NCBI GenBank assembly: GCA_963703125.1
Contig: OY969790.1
Span: forward strand, 3,973,920 to 4,037,919
Source: MFD04716-140 sp963703125
Lineage (GTDB): Bacteria; Bacteroidota; Bacteroidia; Flavobacteriales; Flavobacteriaceae
DNA length: 64,000 bases
Direction of reading: 5' to 3'
The first letter of the stretch is position 1, and the number at the start of each line of letters is the position of its first letter. Below, one piece after another: positions 8,297 to 17,548 of this stretch. A program made the position numbers and the translations under genes. Below the pieces are notes generated by a model, which worked only from the letters and a program-made list of their open reading frames with translations, was not told where the DNA came from and ran no database searches.

Positions 8297-9210
8297 ATAA
8301 GAAGACTTTAATTACCTTAGTTGGCCCGACGGCAATTGGAAAAACCGAAATGGCGATTGGCATTGCCAAACAATTTAAGACAGAGATCATTTCCGCAGAT
8401 TCCAGGCAATTTTACAAAGAGATGAAGATAGGGACGGCCGTACCATCCATAAATGAACTATCCGCCATACCACATCATTTCATTCAGCACAAAGGTATTG
8501 CCGAAATTTATTCGGTCGGTGCTTTTGAAAAAGATGCCTTGCGCCTATTGGATGAGTTATTCAAAAAATATGACATTGTTGTTTTGGTTGGTGGAAGTGG
8601 ATTGTATATTGATGCCATAACAAAGGGATTGGATGGGTTTCCTAAAATTGACGCCGGATTGCGAAATGAGCTTAATCAAGTTTTAAAAGAAAAAGGAATT
8701 CAGGAACTTCAAGAGCTACTTAAATTGAAAGATCCCGAATATTTTTCCAAAGTGGATCCCGAAAACCCACATAGACTTATAAGGGCTTTAGAAGTTTGCC
8801 TTACTACGGGAAAACCTTATTCATCTTTCCTGAATAAACCAAAAATTGCTAGATCTTTCAAAACGATATCCTTTGGGCTAACAGCTAAAAGAGAATTAAT
8901 TTATGATCGAATAAACCAAAGGGTGGATCTTATGGTCAAGGAAGGACTTTTGGAAGAAGCCAGATCACTTTATGCACAAAGAACTCTTAATGCGCTGCAA
9001 ACTGTAGGTTATAAGGAATTTTTTAAATATTTTGATGGCGAATATGATTTGGGTTTTGCGATTTCGGAAATAAAAAAAAATACACGCCGCTTTGCCAAAA
9101 GACAATTGACCTGGTTTAAAAAAGACTCAACTATCATATGGTTTGACGCCAACATTGATTTATCGGAAAGACTTGCCAAAATTCAGAAAATAATAGAGAA
9201 TGACAGGTAG
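8293..9210 (+). CDS. miaA: tRNA dimethylallyltransferase MiaA
   Basis: 305 residues from GTG at 8293, overlapping the channel gene stop. MiaA transfers dimethylallyl to N6 of A37 in tRNAs reading UNN codons. The P-loop LVGPTAIGKTEMA starts at residue 9, and SADSRQFYKEMKIGT is the conserved DSRQ-Y motif for tRNA recognition. The VGGSGLYIDAI and NPHRLIRALEV motifs follow, and the C-terminal TRRFAKRQLTWFK is the standard family end. It overlaps the gluconokinase start by 11 nt. Confidence 0.97.
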   Translation: MNKKTLITLVGPTAIGKTEMAIGIAKQFKTEIISADSRQFYKEMKIGTAVPSINELSAIPHHFIQHKGIAEIYSVGAFEKDALRLLDELFKKYDIVVLVGGSGLYIDAITKGLDGFPKIDAGLRNELNQVLKEKGIQELQELLKLKDPEYFSKVDPENPHRLIRALEVCLTTGKPYSSFLNKPKIARSFKTISFGLTAKRELIYDRINQRVDLMVKEGLLEEARSLYAQRTLNALQTVGYKEFFKYFDGEYDLGFAISEIKKNTRRFAKRQLTWFKKDSTIIWFDANIDLSERLAKIQKIIENDR

Positions 9211-9706
9211 ACATAAAAATGGCATCTTATTTATTATGGGAGTTTCCGGTTGCGGAAAAACAACTATTGGCCAATTACTTTCCATGGAATTGAAAATTCC
9301 ATTTTATGACGGTGATGATTTTCATTCCAAAGAAAATGTAGCAAAAATGGCATCGGGCACAGCACTGACGGATGAGGATCGCATTGAGTGGCTCAACACA
9401 CTGAATATCTTGGCCAAAAAACATGATGAGGAGGGTGCTATTATCGTATGTTCAGCTCTAAAATCTGCCTATCGGGATATTCTAAGTAAGGGTATTGAAA
9501 GTGAAGTACGTTTCGTTTATTTGAGTGGGGATTTTAATCTTGTCATGAATCGGATGGAGCAGCGAAAAGGACATTTTATGCCGCCGGATCTATTAAAATC
9601 TCAATTTGAGACATTGGAACCTCCTGAAAATGCAGTCACAGTTTCAATAGACCATGCCCCAAATATCATTGTTCACAAAATACTTGAAAAACTAAGCGAA
9701 AACTAA
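9200..9706 (+). CDS. Gluconokinase
   Basis: 168 residues, typical for the short GntK/IdnK kinases that convert gluconate to 6-phosphogluconate with ATP. The Walker A motif MGVSGCGKTTIGQLL is at about residues 14-28. DGDDFHSKENVAKMASGTALTDEDR is the gluconate-binding signature (not quoted beyond its key DDFH and GxxLTDEDR), and CSALKSAYRD lies in the centre. Last gene of the run beginning with the exonuclease; a terminator follows immediately. No gluconate transporter is nearby. Confidence 0.92.
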   Translation: MTGRHKNGILFIMGVSGCGKTTIGQLLSMELKIPFYDGDDFHSKENVAKMASGTALTDEDRIEWLNTLNILAKKHDEEGAIIVCSALKSAYRDILSKGIESEVRFVYLSGDFNLVMNRMEQRKGHFMPPDLLKSQFETLEPPENAVTVSIDHAPNIIVHKILEKLSEN

Positions 9707-9733
9707 AAAGCACCTTGTTACAAAGGTGCTTTT
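9704..9733. terminator. Bidirectional rho-independent terminator
   Basis: The arms AAAAGCACCTTTG-like and its complement AAAGGTGCTTTT form a hairpin around a short loop with an A-run before and T-run after. It sits directly after gluconokinase and before the convergent response-regulator gene, so it can serve both strands. Confidence 0.85.
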
Positions 9734-9756
9734 GATCAAACTAGTATCAGTTTTTA

Positions 9757-10461
9757 TTAAGGCTTCACTACCAAACGAAAACCTTCCCCGTGTATATTCA
9801 AAATCTCTACCGTATCATCCACTTTTAGGTATTTACGCAATTTGGCTATGTACACATCCATACTTCTTGATGTGAAGTAGTTATCATCGCGCCAAATTTT
9901 GGTTAAAGCCAATTCCCTAGGCATTAAATCATTTTCGTGGAGTGCCAATAATCTCAATAGTTCATTCTCCTTTGGCGAAAGTTTAATGGATTCATTTTCT
10001 TTGTACTTCAAGAATCTAAGTTTTGAATTCAAATGGAAACCTCCTATCTTAAATTCAAATTTCTTACTATCTACCAGTGTATTGGACGCCTTTCTTTGAA
10101 GTATCGCTTTGATTTTCATCAAGAGGACCTCTGAGTCAAATGGTTTATTCAAATAGTCATCGGCACCAGCCTTATATCCCTTAAGTACATCCTCTTTCAT
10201 GGTTTTAGCCGTAAGGAACACTATAGGCACATTCTCATTTTTTTCACGTATTTCTTTTGCAAGGGTAAATCCATCCTTATAAGGCATCATGACATCCAAG
10301 ATACATATATCAAAATTATCCTTCTTGAATTTCTCAAATCCCTCCATACCATTCTTCGCCAACGTCACGTCAAAATCGTTCATCGCTAAATAGTCCTTAA
10401 GGACAATCCCAAAATTTGGGTCATCCTCTACCAAAAGAATCTTCTTATTTATTGTTTCCAT
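9757..10461 (-). CDS. OmpR-family response regulator
   Basis: 234 residues. The receiver domain has the acidic pair ED-D at residues 12-14, phosphoacceptor Asp56 in DICILDVMMP, and Lys106 in DDYLNKPF. The C-terminal winged helix (about residues 130-232) has SPKENELLRLLALHEN and SRSMDVYIAKLRKYL typical of OmpR/PhoB proteins. The partner histidine kinase is encoded four nt upstream. The pair resembles the RprY/RprX type known from Bacteroides, by layout rather than any tested similarity. Targets unknown. Confidence 0.93.
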   Translation of the reverse strand: METINKKILLVEDDPNFGIVLKDYLAMNDFDVTLAKNGMEGFEKFKKDNFDICILDVMMPYKDGFTLAKEIREKNENVPIVFLTAKTMKEDVLKGYKAGADDYLNKPFDSEVLLMKIKAILQRKASNTLVDSKKFEFKIGGFHLNSKLRFLKYKENESIKLSPKENELLRLLALHENDLMPRELALTKIWRDDNYFTSRSMDVYIAKLRKYLKVDDTVEILNIHGEGFRLVVKP

Positions 10462-10465
10462 AGTT

Positions 10466-12049
10466 TTAAATTAATGGGAGTTTTATATAAAAAATACTGC
10501 CTTTTCCTTTCTCACTTTCTGCATAAACTTCTCCTTGATGATCATCTATTATCTTTTTAACATAGGCAAGGCCTAAACCATGTCCTTTAACATTGTGCAC
10601 ATCGCCGGTATGCTCGCGGTAAAATTTCTCAAAGACCTTCTTTAAGACCGCTTTGCTCATTCCGGCACCTTGGTCCTGGATCTTAATAACAATGTGGTTC
10701 TTTGCCATTTCAGTGTATACATCTATCTTCGGAACTTCAGGCGAATACTTTACAGCATTGTCAAGAATATTGACAATTACATTGGTAAAATGCATCTCAC
10801 TGGCCAACACTTCAAATCGGGCAGCTTTTAAATGGGTATGAATATATCCTCCCCTATCCGCGACAATCAATTCAACATGGGCAATTGCATCTTGTATTAT
10901 ATCGTGAACGTCTACCCGGTCCTTACTTATATCAAGCTGGTTCTTTTCAAGTTTTGAAATACGCAACACATTTTCAACTTGCGCGTGCATGCGTTTGTTT
11001 TCATCTCGGATCATTTGTAAATAACGCATCACCTTTTCTTTGTCATCAATTATTTTTGGATTTTTGATGGCTTCAACTGCTAAGTTGATGGTTGCAATGG
11101 GAGTCTTAAACTCGTGGGTCATATTGTTGATAAAATCAGATTTTATTTCTGATATCTGCTTCTGCCTAATTAATTGGTAAATAGCTCCAGAATATGCCAC
11201 AATAATTATAAGTGTGAATAGCAATGATAAAATGGCCATTTTTAAAATTGAACTTATCAGAAATTGTTTCTTTTTTGGAAAAGAAATCAATAAAGAAAAG
11301 TCTGATGCACCTTCACTGTCTTTAAATATAGGGGCTTGGTATACAGTGGTGACCCCAGGTTTAAATCTTCGAGACCTAATTTTTGTTGGCAACCCATTAC
11401 TGTAAACACCGTATTCAAAATCTATATCAATATCCCTATTTTTCAACTCGCGTCCCAAGAGCAATTCAATTTCTTGTTTGGAGACCCTTTTATGAATCGG
11501 GACCAATTTGGCATATTGACTAAAAACATCCTCAAAGGCCGCTTTCTCTGTCGATGACAGCCCTCCTATCTTTTCTAGTTTTTGTATTGGGTCTAGGGTA
11601 TAAGATTTTCCATCAAGGCCAAAATTCTCCTTAAAAGTTGCACTTACTCGCTTACTGGTAATATTTTTTATAGTGGTAGTATCATTTCTGCTACCGTTAT
11701 CAAAGAACGTTGATGCTATATTATATTCCTCTTCAAGAATACCATGCGAATAAAACTTGATCTCATCAGAATTTAAATCCCGATTTATGAAAAAAATGTT
11801 GCTAAAATGGCTATCTACCGGTGCATTTCCTAAACTGTCCTTCTGGTCTATAAACCGGTCAAAATAATCCTTGGATTCTCTCTCGGCAATCTTATCGGTG
11901 ACCTTAACCAAGACTTCCGAAACTATGCTCGAAAAGCGCTCTTCCTTATCATCTACCGATTGTTTGATCCAAAAACTTTGAACGAAAATTATCCCAACAA
12001 GAGAGAGGCTCATCAGAATAACCAACAGAACAAATAACCTCTTATTCAT
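10466..12049 (-). CDS. Sensor histidine kinase
   Basis: 527 residues. One membrane helix at residues 5-27, an extracytoplasmic sensor region to about 258, a second helix at about 265-292, and no obvious HAMP domain. The phosphoacceptor His312 lies in NNMTHEFKTPIAT. The ATPase domain shows NILDNAVKYSP (N box), IQDQGAGM (G1) and GHGLGLAYVKKI (G2). Together with the response regulator downstream it makes a two-component system. The sensed signal cannot be read from the non-conserved sensor region. Confidence 0.94.
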   Translation of the reverse strand: MNKRLFVLLVILMSLSLVGIIFVQSFWIKQSVDDKEERFSSIVSEVLVKVTDKIAERESKDYFDRFIDQKDSLGNAPVDSHFSNIFFINRDLNSDEIKFYSHGILEEEYNIASTFFDNGSRNDTTTIKNITSKRVSATFKENFGLDGKSYTLDPIQKLEKIGGLSSTEKAAFEDVFSQYAKLVPIHKRVSKQEIELLLGRELKNRDIDIDFEYGVYSNGLPTKIRSRRFKPGVTTVYQAPIFKDSEGASDFSLLISFPKKKQFLISSILKMAILSLLFTLIIIVAYSGAIYQLIRQKQISEIKSDFINNMTHEFKTPIATINLAVEAIKNPKIIDDKEKVMRYLQMIRDENKRMHAQVENVLRISKLEKNQLDISKDRVDVHDIIQDAIAHVELIVADRGGYIHTHLKAARFEVLASEMHFTNVIVNILDNAVKYSPEVPKIDVYTEMAKNHIVIKIQDQGAGMSKAVLKKVFEKFYREHTGDVHNVKGHGLGLAYVKKIIDDHQGEVYAESEKGKGSIFYIKLPLI

Positions 12050-12132
12050 CTTTGGGTAAAATTAGGAATTTAACAATTAGGAAATAGTGCGTTTAACCAA
12101 ACCTTAACAAAAATGTTAAAAATCTCTAAACC

Positions 12133-12717
12133 TCAAGTATATTCAAGCAGACGCTTGTGAACATCCTTAATTTGAAGCCTTGTTTTGTCTAATTCAACGT
12201 TCTCTATAACAAAGTCTGCCAAGAGAATTTTTTTTGAATCGTCCAGTTGATTGGCCATACGGGCCAAAACATCACTTTTCATCACATTGTCCCGTTTCAT
12301 TACCCTTTCAATTCGTTTTGATTCTGGGGCTGTTATAAGAATTATTTTATCATAAAACTCCTGTAAATTATTCTCAAAAATAATTGCAACTTCTTGAATT
12401 ACATATGGATAATCTTGTCTTTTACACCAAGCAAGAAAACTTTTTCGAACCCGTGGATGCACTATGCCATTTAACTTTTGAAGCAAATCTTTGTCATTGA
12501 ATACCTTTTCAGCAATGTATTTTCTATTGACTTCAACTCCGTTATAAGATTTGGGGCCCAATAGTGCAATAATGGCTTCCCTCATTTTGCCGGATGACTT
12601 CATAAGTCTCCCGGCTTTTTGGTCTGAATTATAAACAGGTACACCAAGCTCCTTAAATAACTTTGCCACGGTGGTTTTCCCACTTCCTATTCCCCCAGTC
12701 AAACCTACTATTATCAT
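12133..12717 (-). CDS. coaE: Dephospho-CoA kinase
   Basis: 194 residues, normal for CoaE, which phosphorylates dephospho-CoA in the last step of coenzyme A synthesis. The P-loop VGLTGGIGSGKTTVAKLF is at the N-terminus, followed by VYNSDQKAGRLM and a lid region IVHPRVRKSFLAW. Start codon overlaps the stop of the YbbR-domain gene by four nt (ATGA), indicating translational coupling. The other CoA enzyme, coaBC, is encoded 6 kb away. Confidence 0.96.
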   Translation of the reverse strand: MIIVGLTGGIGSGKTTVAKLFKELGVPVYNSDQKAGRLMKSSGKMREAIIALLGPKSYNGVEVNRKYIAEKVFNDKDLLQKLNGIVHPRVRKSFLAWCKRQDYPYVIQEVAIIFENNLQEFYDKIILITAPESKRIERVMKRDNVMKSDVLARMANQLDDSKKILLADFVIENVELDKTRLQIKDVHKRLLEYT

Positions 12718-13670
12718 TCTTGTTTTAATATGAATTCAACCTTTGATTCTTGCAACACAACACTGCTCAACTTTTTAGGTTTTTTCAATATTTTAAGTGT
12801 AAGAGTAGATGTTTTTTGATTAACAATTGAACTATAATCAGCAACTACAGAGAAATCAGAGCTTTCAAGATTCTTTAAATCATCTATTCTTGATTTGCAT
12901 ACTATGGCCGCTTTATCCGGAAAGGTTTTAATCGCATACCCGGAAGGAAGATTCAACACTTTAATAGGAACTTCGATCAATCTTTCAGAAAACCTGAAAA
13001 TTTTTCCTTTGACCCTAGCTGAATTTACCGAAAATGTCGTGCGCTCTAAATTATCTGGCAGTGCCAATTGCACTTTAAGGTCCACATCAGAAGTCAGACC
13101 TGATAAATCTATTCTTTTTGTTTTTATATTTAATATCGAGTCAATTTCATCTTCTGGGCCATGGATCAATATTTTGTCCGGTTTTACTTTTAAAGGGCCA
13201 TCAATCATATAATCCGGGGCAAGGTTCAATTGTACAATGGGCACAATGGGAACTTCTTTGGTGTCAATTTTGTAAAAATCAAAATAAATTTCTTCCTCGT
13301 TTATTTCTACCAGCGTCATTGATTTTGAAAGCTGTTTCTCAATCTGCCGTTTATATGTCTCACGTGAAATATAATATCTGGGCCCGTTTCTCTGAATTTT
13401 GGATAAGTCCAACACAATTTTCTTGTCCTTTAAATTAAACCATAACAGCTGGAATCCAGTTGCCTTTAACTTAACGGAGATTTTATCGGTAGAGGCCCTC
13501 TCCAAAAATAGGCTGTCTGGTAGACTTGAATACGAAACGTCAAAGGTAGCATCACTCACATAGGTATCGCTTAATTTGCTAATAAACCAAGCTAAAACAG
13601 AGCAAAACAAGAAAATTACAAATAACCTAATCTTCCTCTCCTTCATTGAGCTATTCATTTTGCTTATCAC
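12714..13670 (-). CDS. YbbR-domain membrane-anchored protein
   Basis: 318 residues. A single membrane helix at about residues 14-32 (RLFVIFLFCSVLAWFISKL) is followed by beta-rich repeats of the YbbR type. Two stretches with the P-x-x-P-I-V-P and GPEDEIDSI pattern (KILIHGPEDEIDSILNIKT) are characteristic. YbbR proteins regulate diadenylate cyclase in Firmicutes (CdaR), but in Bacteroidota the gene sits with coaE and its job is unclear. In-frame ATGs at 13658 and 13646 are alternative starts. Confidence 0.85.
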   Translation of the reverse strand: MISKMNSSMKERKIRLFVIFLFCSVLAWFISKLSDTYVSDATFDVSYSSLPDSLFLERASTDKISVKLKATGFQLLWFNLKDKKIVLDLSKIQRNGPRYYISRETYKRQIEKQLSKSMTLVEINEEEIYFDFYKIDTKEVPIVPIVQLNLAPDYMIDGPLKVKPDKILIHGPEDEIDSILNIKTKRIDLSGLTSDVDLKVQLALPDNLERTTFSVNSARVKGKIFRFSERLIEVPIKVLNLPSGYAIKTFPDKAAIVCKSRIDDLKNLESSDFSVVADYSSIVNQKTSTLTLKILKKPKKLSSVVLQESKVEFILKQE

Positions 13671-14683
13671 TATGTGGAACCAGTTTTAAAAAATAGTTTT
13701 GGAAAAATCTCTTCCGGTCTTTTGTTGCTGAAAAATATACTAAGGGTTGATTTTAAGAATCCTTGGCCGTATCCTACAAACTGAATTATAACAGCTATTA
13801 CAGAAAGAAATGCGATCTTTAAGTTTTTGTTTCTACGTAAAGAATCAATGAAAATGGCAATAAAATAAAAGCCATATAAAGTTAATGGCCACCAAATTTT
13901 GAATAAGGCCAAACTCATTGCAAAAAGAAAACCAATACAAAATATGGCAGGAAACCAATAAGTCAGTCTTGCCGTTTGCGGATGCCAACTATTCAATATT
14001 GGTCTCACCATTCCGAATTTTTTTACTTGTACCAAAAACTTTTTCCAGTCTATCCTGCGTTTATGATAAACGAAAGCCTCAGGGATTAATTTGGTATCAT
14101 AACCATTGTTCCAAATACGAATGGTTAGATCCAGGTCCTCGCCAGGGTGAATATTACCATATCCGCCCACTTTCTCAAAAACCTCTTTGGACAGCCCCAT
14201 ATTAAAGCTTCTAGGCTGAAACTTACCTACCGAAGATTTATTACCTCGTATCCCTCCCGTTGTCAACATGGAAGTCATGGCATAATTGATAGCCTTCTGA
14301 ACATCCGAAAACGATGCATGGGCGGTATCTGGCCCCCCAAAACAATGCACAAAGTCTTCCAATAAGGATTTTTCAACTTCCTTTAGATACTGTGGCGGCA
14401 GAATACAGTCAGAGTCCAATATGATAAAATAATTACCCTTTGCCCTTTTCATTCCATAATTACGGGAATCCCCTGGACCTGAATTCAGTTTCTTGAAGTA
14501 TGAAATTGTAAGTCTTGATCGGAATTCTTCAATTACTTTCTCTGAATCAATTGTAGAACCATCTTCAACGATCACAATTTCAAAAGGCTCCTTAAAAGTT
14601 TGTATAGCCAAACTATCTAACAAGTCTTTGACTTCATCGGGTCTGTTATAAACGGGAACTATAAATGAGAAAAATAGGTTCAT
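13670..14683 (-). CDS. Family 2 glycosyltransferase with membrane helices
   Basis: 337 residues from ATG at 14683, chosen because the GT-A fold begins at once (MNLFFSFIVPVYNRPDE); the frame is open to 14752. Catalytic features are VEDGST, the DxD-like LDSDCILPP, and GEDLDLTIRIWNNGY. After about residue 235 come two to three membrane helices and a basic tail. Family members add sugars to lipid carriers or polysaccharide. The stop touches the YbbR gene start, so the three genes coaE-ybbR-GT form one transcription unit. Confidence 0.9.
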   Translation of the reverse strand: MNLFFSFIVPVYNRPDEVKDLLDSLAIQTFKEPFEIVIVEDGSTIDSEKVIEEFRSRLTISYFKKLNSGPGDSRNYGMKRAKGNYFIILDSDCILPPQYLKEVEKSLLEDFVHCFGGPDTAHASFSDVQKAINYAMTSMLTTGGIRGNKSSVGKFQPRSFNMGLSKEVFEKVGGYGNIHPGEDLDLTIRIWNNGYDTKLIPEAFVYHKRRIDWKKFLVQVKKFGMVRPILNSWHPQTARLTYWFPAIFCIGFLFAMSLALFKIWWPLTLYGFYFIAIFIDSLRRNKNLKIAFLSVIAVIIQFVGYGQGFLKSTLSIFFSNKRPEEIFPKLFFKTGST

Positions 14684-14832
14684 GGCTTTACAAAATTCCG
14701 GAAAACCTATGAAAGAACTTTTTCTAATTCTTAAAGGCTTTGATTGATTCAATGTTTAAATGATGCACAATTAAAGAATTGAGCTTTATTATACCACACT
14801 TAAACCCTATTTACATGCCTATTTAGATTCTA

Positions 14833-15642
14833 TTAAACAAATCGGTCCATAACCTCCTTACTCACACCGGTGTTGGAAAACCCACCATCATGGAACAGAT
14901 TCTGCATGGTTACTTTTTTCGTAAGTTCGGAAAATAACGAAATAGTATAGTCGGCACATTCCAAGGCTGTGGCATTTCCTAGCGGAGACATCTTATCGGC
15001 ATAGCTTATGAAACCATCAAATCCTTTTACTCCCTGACCGGCAGTCGTGGGGGTTGGAGATTGTGAAATAGTATTGACACGGACCTTTTTGTCCTTTCCA
15101 AAGAAATATCCGAAACTTCTGGCGACGGACTCGAGATATGCCTTATTATCAGCCATATCATTATAATCTGGGAATGTTCTTTGTGCAGCCATATATGTAA
15201 GTGCCACTATGCTTCCCCATTCGTTCATCGCATCCGCCTTATATAATGTTTGCATGACCCTATGAAATGAAAGTGCCGATATGTCCCAACCTTTATGTGA
15301 AAATTCATAATTCTGATCGGTATAAGCGCGCCCTTTTCTAACATTGACCGACATGCCAATGGAATGCAAAACAAAATCAAGTTTACCGCCAAGAATTTCA
15401 ACTGCCCTACTTACAAGGTTATTCAAATCTTCTTCGCTTGTAGCATCAGCAGGTACAACTTCTGACCCTGTTTTTTTTGCTAGTTCATTGATCGTTCCCA
15501 TTCGCATGGCAATGGGGGCGTTGGTTAAAACAAAAACTCCTCCTTCTTCATGGACTCTTTCAGCCGTTTTCCATGCGATGGAATTAGCGTCAAGTGCTCC
15601 AAAAATAATTCCTCTTTTTCCTTTTAGTAAGTTGTAAGCCAT
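14833..15642 (-). CDS. fabI: Enoyl-[acyl-carrier-protein] reductase (FabI)
   Basis: 269 residues. FabI reduces trans-2-enoyl-ACP with NAD(P)H in each fatty-acid elongation round. It is a short-chain dehydrogenase lookalike: nucleotide site GIIFGALDANSIAW, then FVLHSIGMS, and the FabI-type Tyr-x6-Lys arrangement in the region TYMAAQRTFPDYNDMADNKA. The VNTISQSPTPTTAGQGV segment covers the substrate-binding loop. Monocistronic by spacing. A -7 box precedes it at 15673-15680. Confidence 0.95.
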   Translation of the reverse strand: MAYNLLKGKRGIIFGALDANSIAWKTAERVHEEGGVFVLTNAPIAMRMGTINELAKKTGSEVVPADATSEEDLNNLVSRAVEILGGKLDFVLHSIGMSVNVRKGRAYTDQNYEFSHKGWDISALSFHRVMQTLYKADAMNEWGSIVALTYMAAQRTFPDYNDMADNKAYLESVARSFGYFFGKDKKVRVNTISQSPTPTTAGQGVKGFDGFISYADKMSPLGNATALECADYTISLFSELTKKVTMQNLFHDGGFSNTGVSKEVMDRFV

Positions 15643-15672
15643 AAAGCATTTCTCTTAAGTTGGTATAAAAAT

Positions 15673-15680
15673 CAAAGATA
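15673..15680 (-). promoter_or_regulatory. Bacteroidota -7 box for fabI
   Basis: On the minus strand TATCTTTG matches TAnnTTTG, 30 nt before the fabI ATG. The spacer from 15643 to 15838 holds no gene; it also contains a small perfect hairpin at 15749-15765 (7-bp stem) downstream of recN. Confidence 0.5.
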
Positions 15681-15838
15681 TAAAAATTAATGGGTAGGGA
15701 TAGTCTTCCAAAATCCTTATTTAATTACTGCATTTTACATAATAAGGTGGTGAATTTTATTCACCAGAGCGGAACAAAGTACGTTGGGAATATAATAGAA
15801 CGCGTCATTTGTAAAGATTTTGTCTTGGGTTCAATATA

Positions 15839-17491
15839 CTAGTTTAATAATTCCCGCGCGTGTGCCATGGCCGAATCGGTCAAGTTTTTGCCCCCAAGCA
15901 TTTCAGCAAGTTCCACTACTCTTTCGTTGGAATTCAATTGCTTCATTTGAGTGTTGGTCATGGCCCCTTTTTCATCCTTGAAAACCTTAAAATGATGATT
16001 ACCTTTCGAAGCGACTTGCGGTAAATGTGTAATGCTAAAAACCTGCATAGACTTGCTCATTTGTAGCATAATATCCCCCATTTTATTCGATATTTCTCCA
16101 GACACCCCAGTATCTATCTCATCGAACATCATGGTGGGCAAATTTTCATATTTACCTAAAATGGATTTGATAGTCAACATAATCCGAGAAAGTTCTCCAC
16201 CGGAAGCCACTTTTTTAAGCTCTCCAAACTCGGTTCCCTTATTTGCCGAAAACAGAAAAGTAAGATTGTCTTTTCCTGAATTTTTAAAATCCTTTGAAGC
16301 GCCCAATTCTATTTTGAACCTAGAATTAGGCATTCCCAAAGACCATAAACTCCCTTCCAACTGCTCTTTTAATTCGGGAATTACTTTTTTACGCTTATCA
16401 CTTATTATGGCTGATTTTTTGTTTAACTCACTTTCCAGTCTGACTATTTCTTTCCTCTTTTCAGTAATATTCGACTCCAAACTTTCAGTAATGTGCACCT
16501 TTTCAGTTAAGACCTTTTTTATGTCCAACAATTGCGATATATCGGAAACTCCGTGTTTCTTCTGAAGGTCATAAATATGTCTTAGTTTTCCATTTACTTC
16601 TTCCAACAAATTTGGATTTGCATCCAAATTCTCATGGACCACTTGCCATTCGTTCGAAATATCATCAACTTCTATGAAAACCGAAAGTATTCGCTGGTTC
16701 AATTCGGCATACTGGGCACCAAAACTTGACAGTTTGTTTGATAACAGCTTCAATTCCGATAATAAACCAATAATGCCGATCTGCTCATCATTAAGCAATT
16801 GATCTCCTTTTGACAACTGTTCTAAAATGGTCTCTACATTGTTCAACTGTTCAAATTGCTCCTCCAGCTCTTCTTGGAGCCCTATTTTAAGGGGAGATTT
16901 CTCCAACTCTTGTAACAGAAATGAGTTATAATCCAACTCTTTGGCTGTTTCTTTTTGTAATTCAATAAGTTGATTTAATTCTTTGGTAACTGATTGATAT
17001 AAAGATAAGTCTTTGGAATATTCCGTCAACAACGTTTGGTTGTTCGCCAAAGCATCTATGACTTTTAATTGAAAGTCACTGTCAGCCAATTGCAATGTTT
17101 GATGCTGGGAATGCACGTCAATTAATCTATCGCCCAAATCAGAAAAAATATCCAAGGTAACAGGGGTGTCATTTATAAATGCCCTAGATTTTCCACTTGG
17201 CAATATTTCCCTTCTGATTATTGTGGTCGGTTCATAATCCAAATCGTTCTCGCTAAAGAATTTATTTAAATCATATTTGCCAAGTTGAAATTCAGCCTCA
17301 ACAATACATTTTTGTTCCTTATCCCGTAAGGAGGAAAGATCGGCCCTCTTTCCGAGGACCAAAGATAATCCGCCCAACAAAATGGATTTTCCGGCACCTG
17401 TTTCTCCGGTAATTACCGTAAAACCATCAGTGAATTCTACCTTTAAGTGGTTGATTAATGCGTAGTTTTTTATGGAAAGTTTTGTCAGCAA
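15839..17491 (-). CDS. recN: DNA repair protein RecN
   Basis: 550 residues, full RecN length. RecN is an SMC-like ATPase acting on double-strand breaks. Walker A is in VITGETGAGKSILLGGLSLVLG; a long coiled-coil middle (about residues 160-360) follows; the signature ASGGELSRIMLTIKSIL and Walker B MMFDEIDTGVSGE are in the C-terminal half. Start is TTG at 17491 (MLTKLSIKNYAL), matching the normal family N-terminus. It follows porD in the bamD-rpoZ-coaBC-porD-recN order but also has its own -7 box. Confidence 0.96.
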   Translation of the reverse strand: MLTKLSIKNYALINHLKVEFTDGFTVITGETGAGKSILLGGLSLVLGKRADLSSLRDKEQKCIVEAEFQLGKYDLNKFFSENDLDYEPTTIIRREILPSGKSRAFINDTPVTLDIFSDLGDRLIDVHSQHQTLQLADSDFQLKVIDALANNQTLLTEYSKDLSLYQSVTKELNQLIELQKETAKELDYNSFLLQELEKSPLKIGLQEELEEQFEQLNNVETILEQLSKGDQLLNDEQIGIIGLLSELKLLSNKLSSFGAQYAELNQRILSVFIEVDDISNEWQVVHENLDANPNLLEEVNGKLRHIYDLQKKHGVSDISQLLDIKKVLTEKVHITESLESNITEKRKEIVRLESELNKKSAIISDKRKKVIPELKEQLEGSLWSLGMPNSRFKIELGASKDFKNSGKDNLTFLFSANKGTEFGELKKVASGGELSRIMLTIKSILGKYENLPTMMFDEIDTGVSGEISNKMGDIMLQMSKSMQVFSITHLPQVASKGNHHFKVFKDEKGAMTNTQMKQLNSNERVVELAEMLGGKNLTDSAMAHARELLN

Positions 17492-17513
17492 ATTATCCGG
17501 AGGATTAGGGTGA

Positions 17514-17521
17514 CAAAGATA
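17514..17521 (-). promoter_or_regulatory. Bacteroidota -7 box for recN
   Basis: TATCTTTG on the minus strand, 22 nt before the TTG start of recN, in the short gap after porD. It implies recN can be transcribed independently of the upstream operon. Confidence 0.45.
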
Positions 17522-17548
17522 ATTTATATCAGTGGAAAAAAAAGGAGG

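Noticed and set aside
9899..10099. Small plus-strand frames opposite the two-component genes
   Set aside because: Fully inside strongly conserved minus-strand genes, with no initiation signal.
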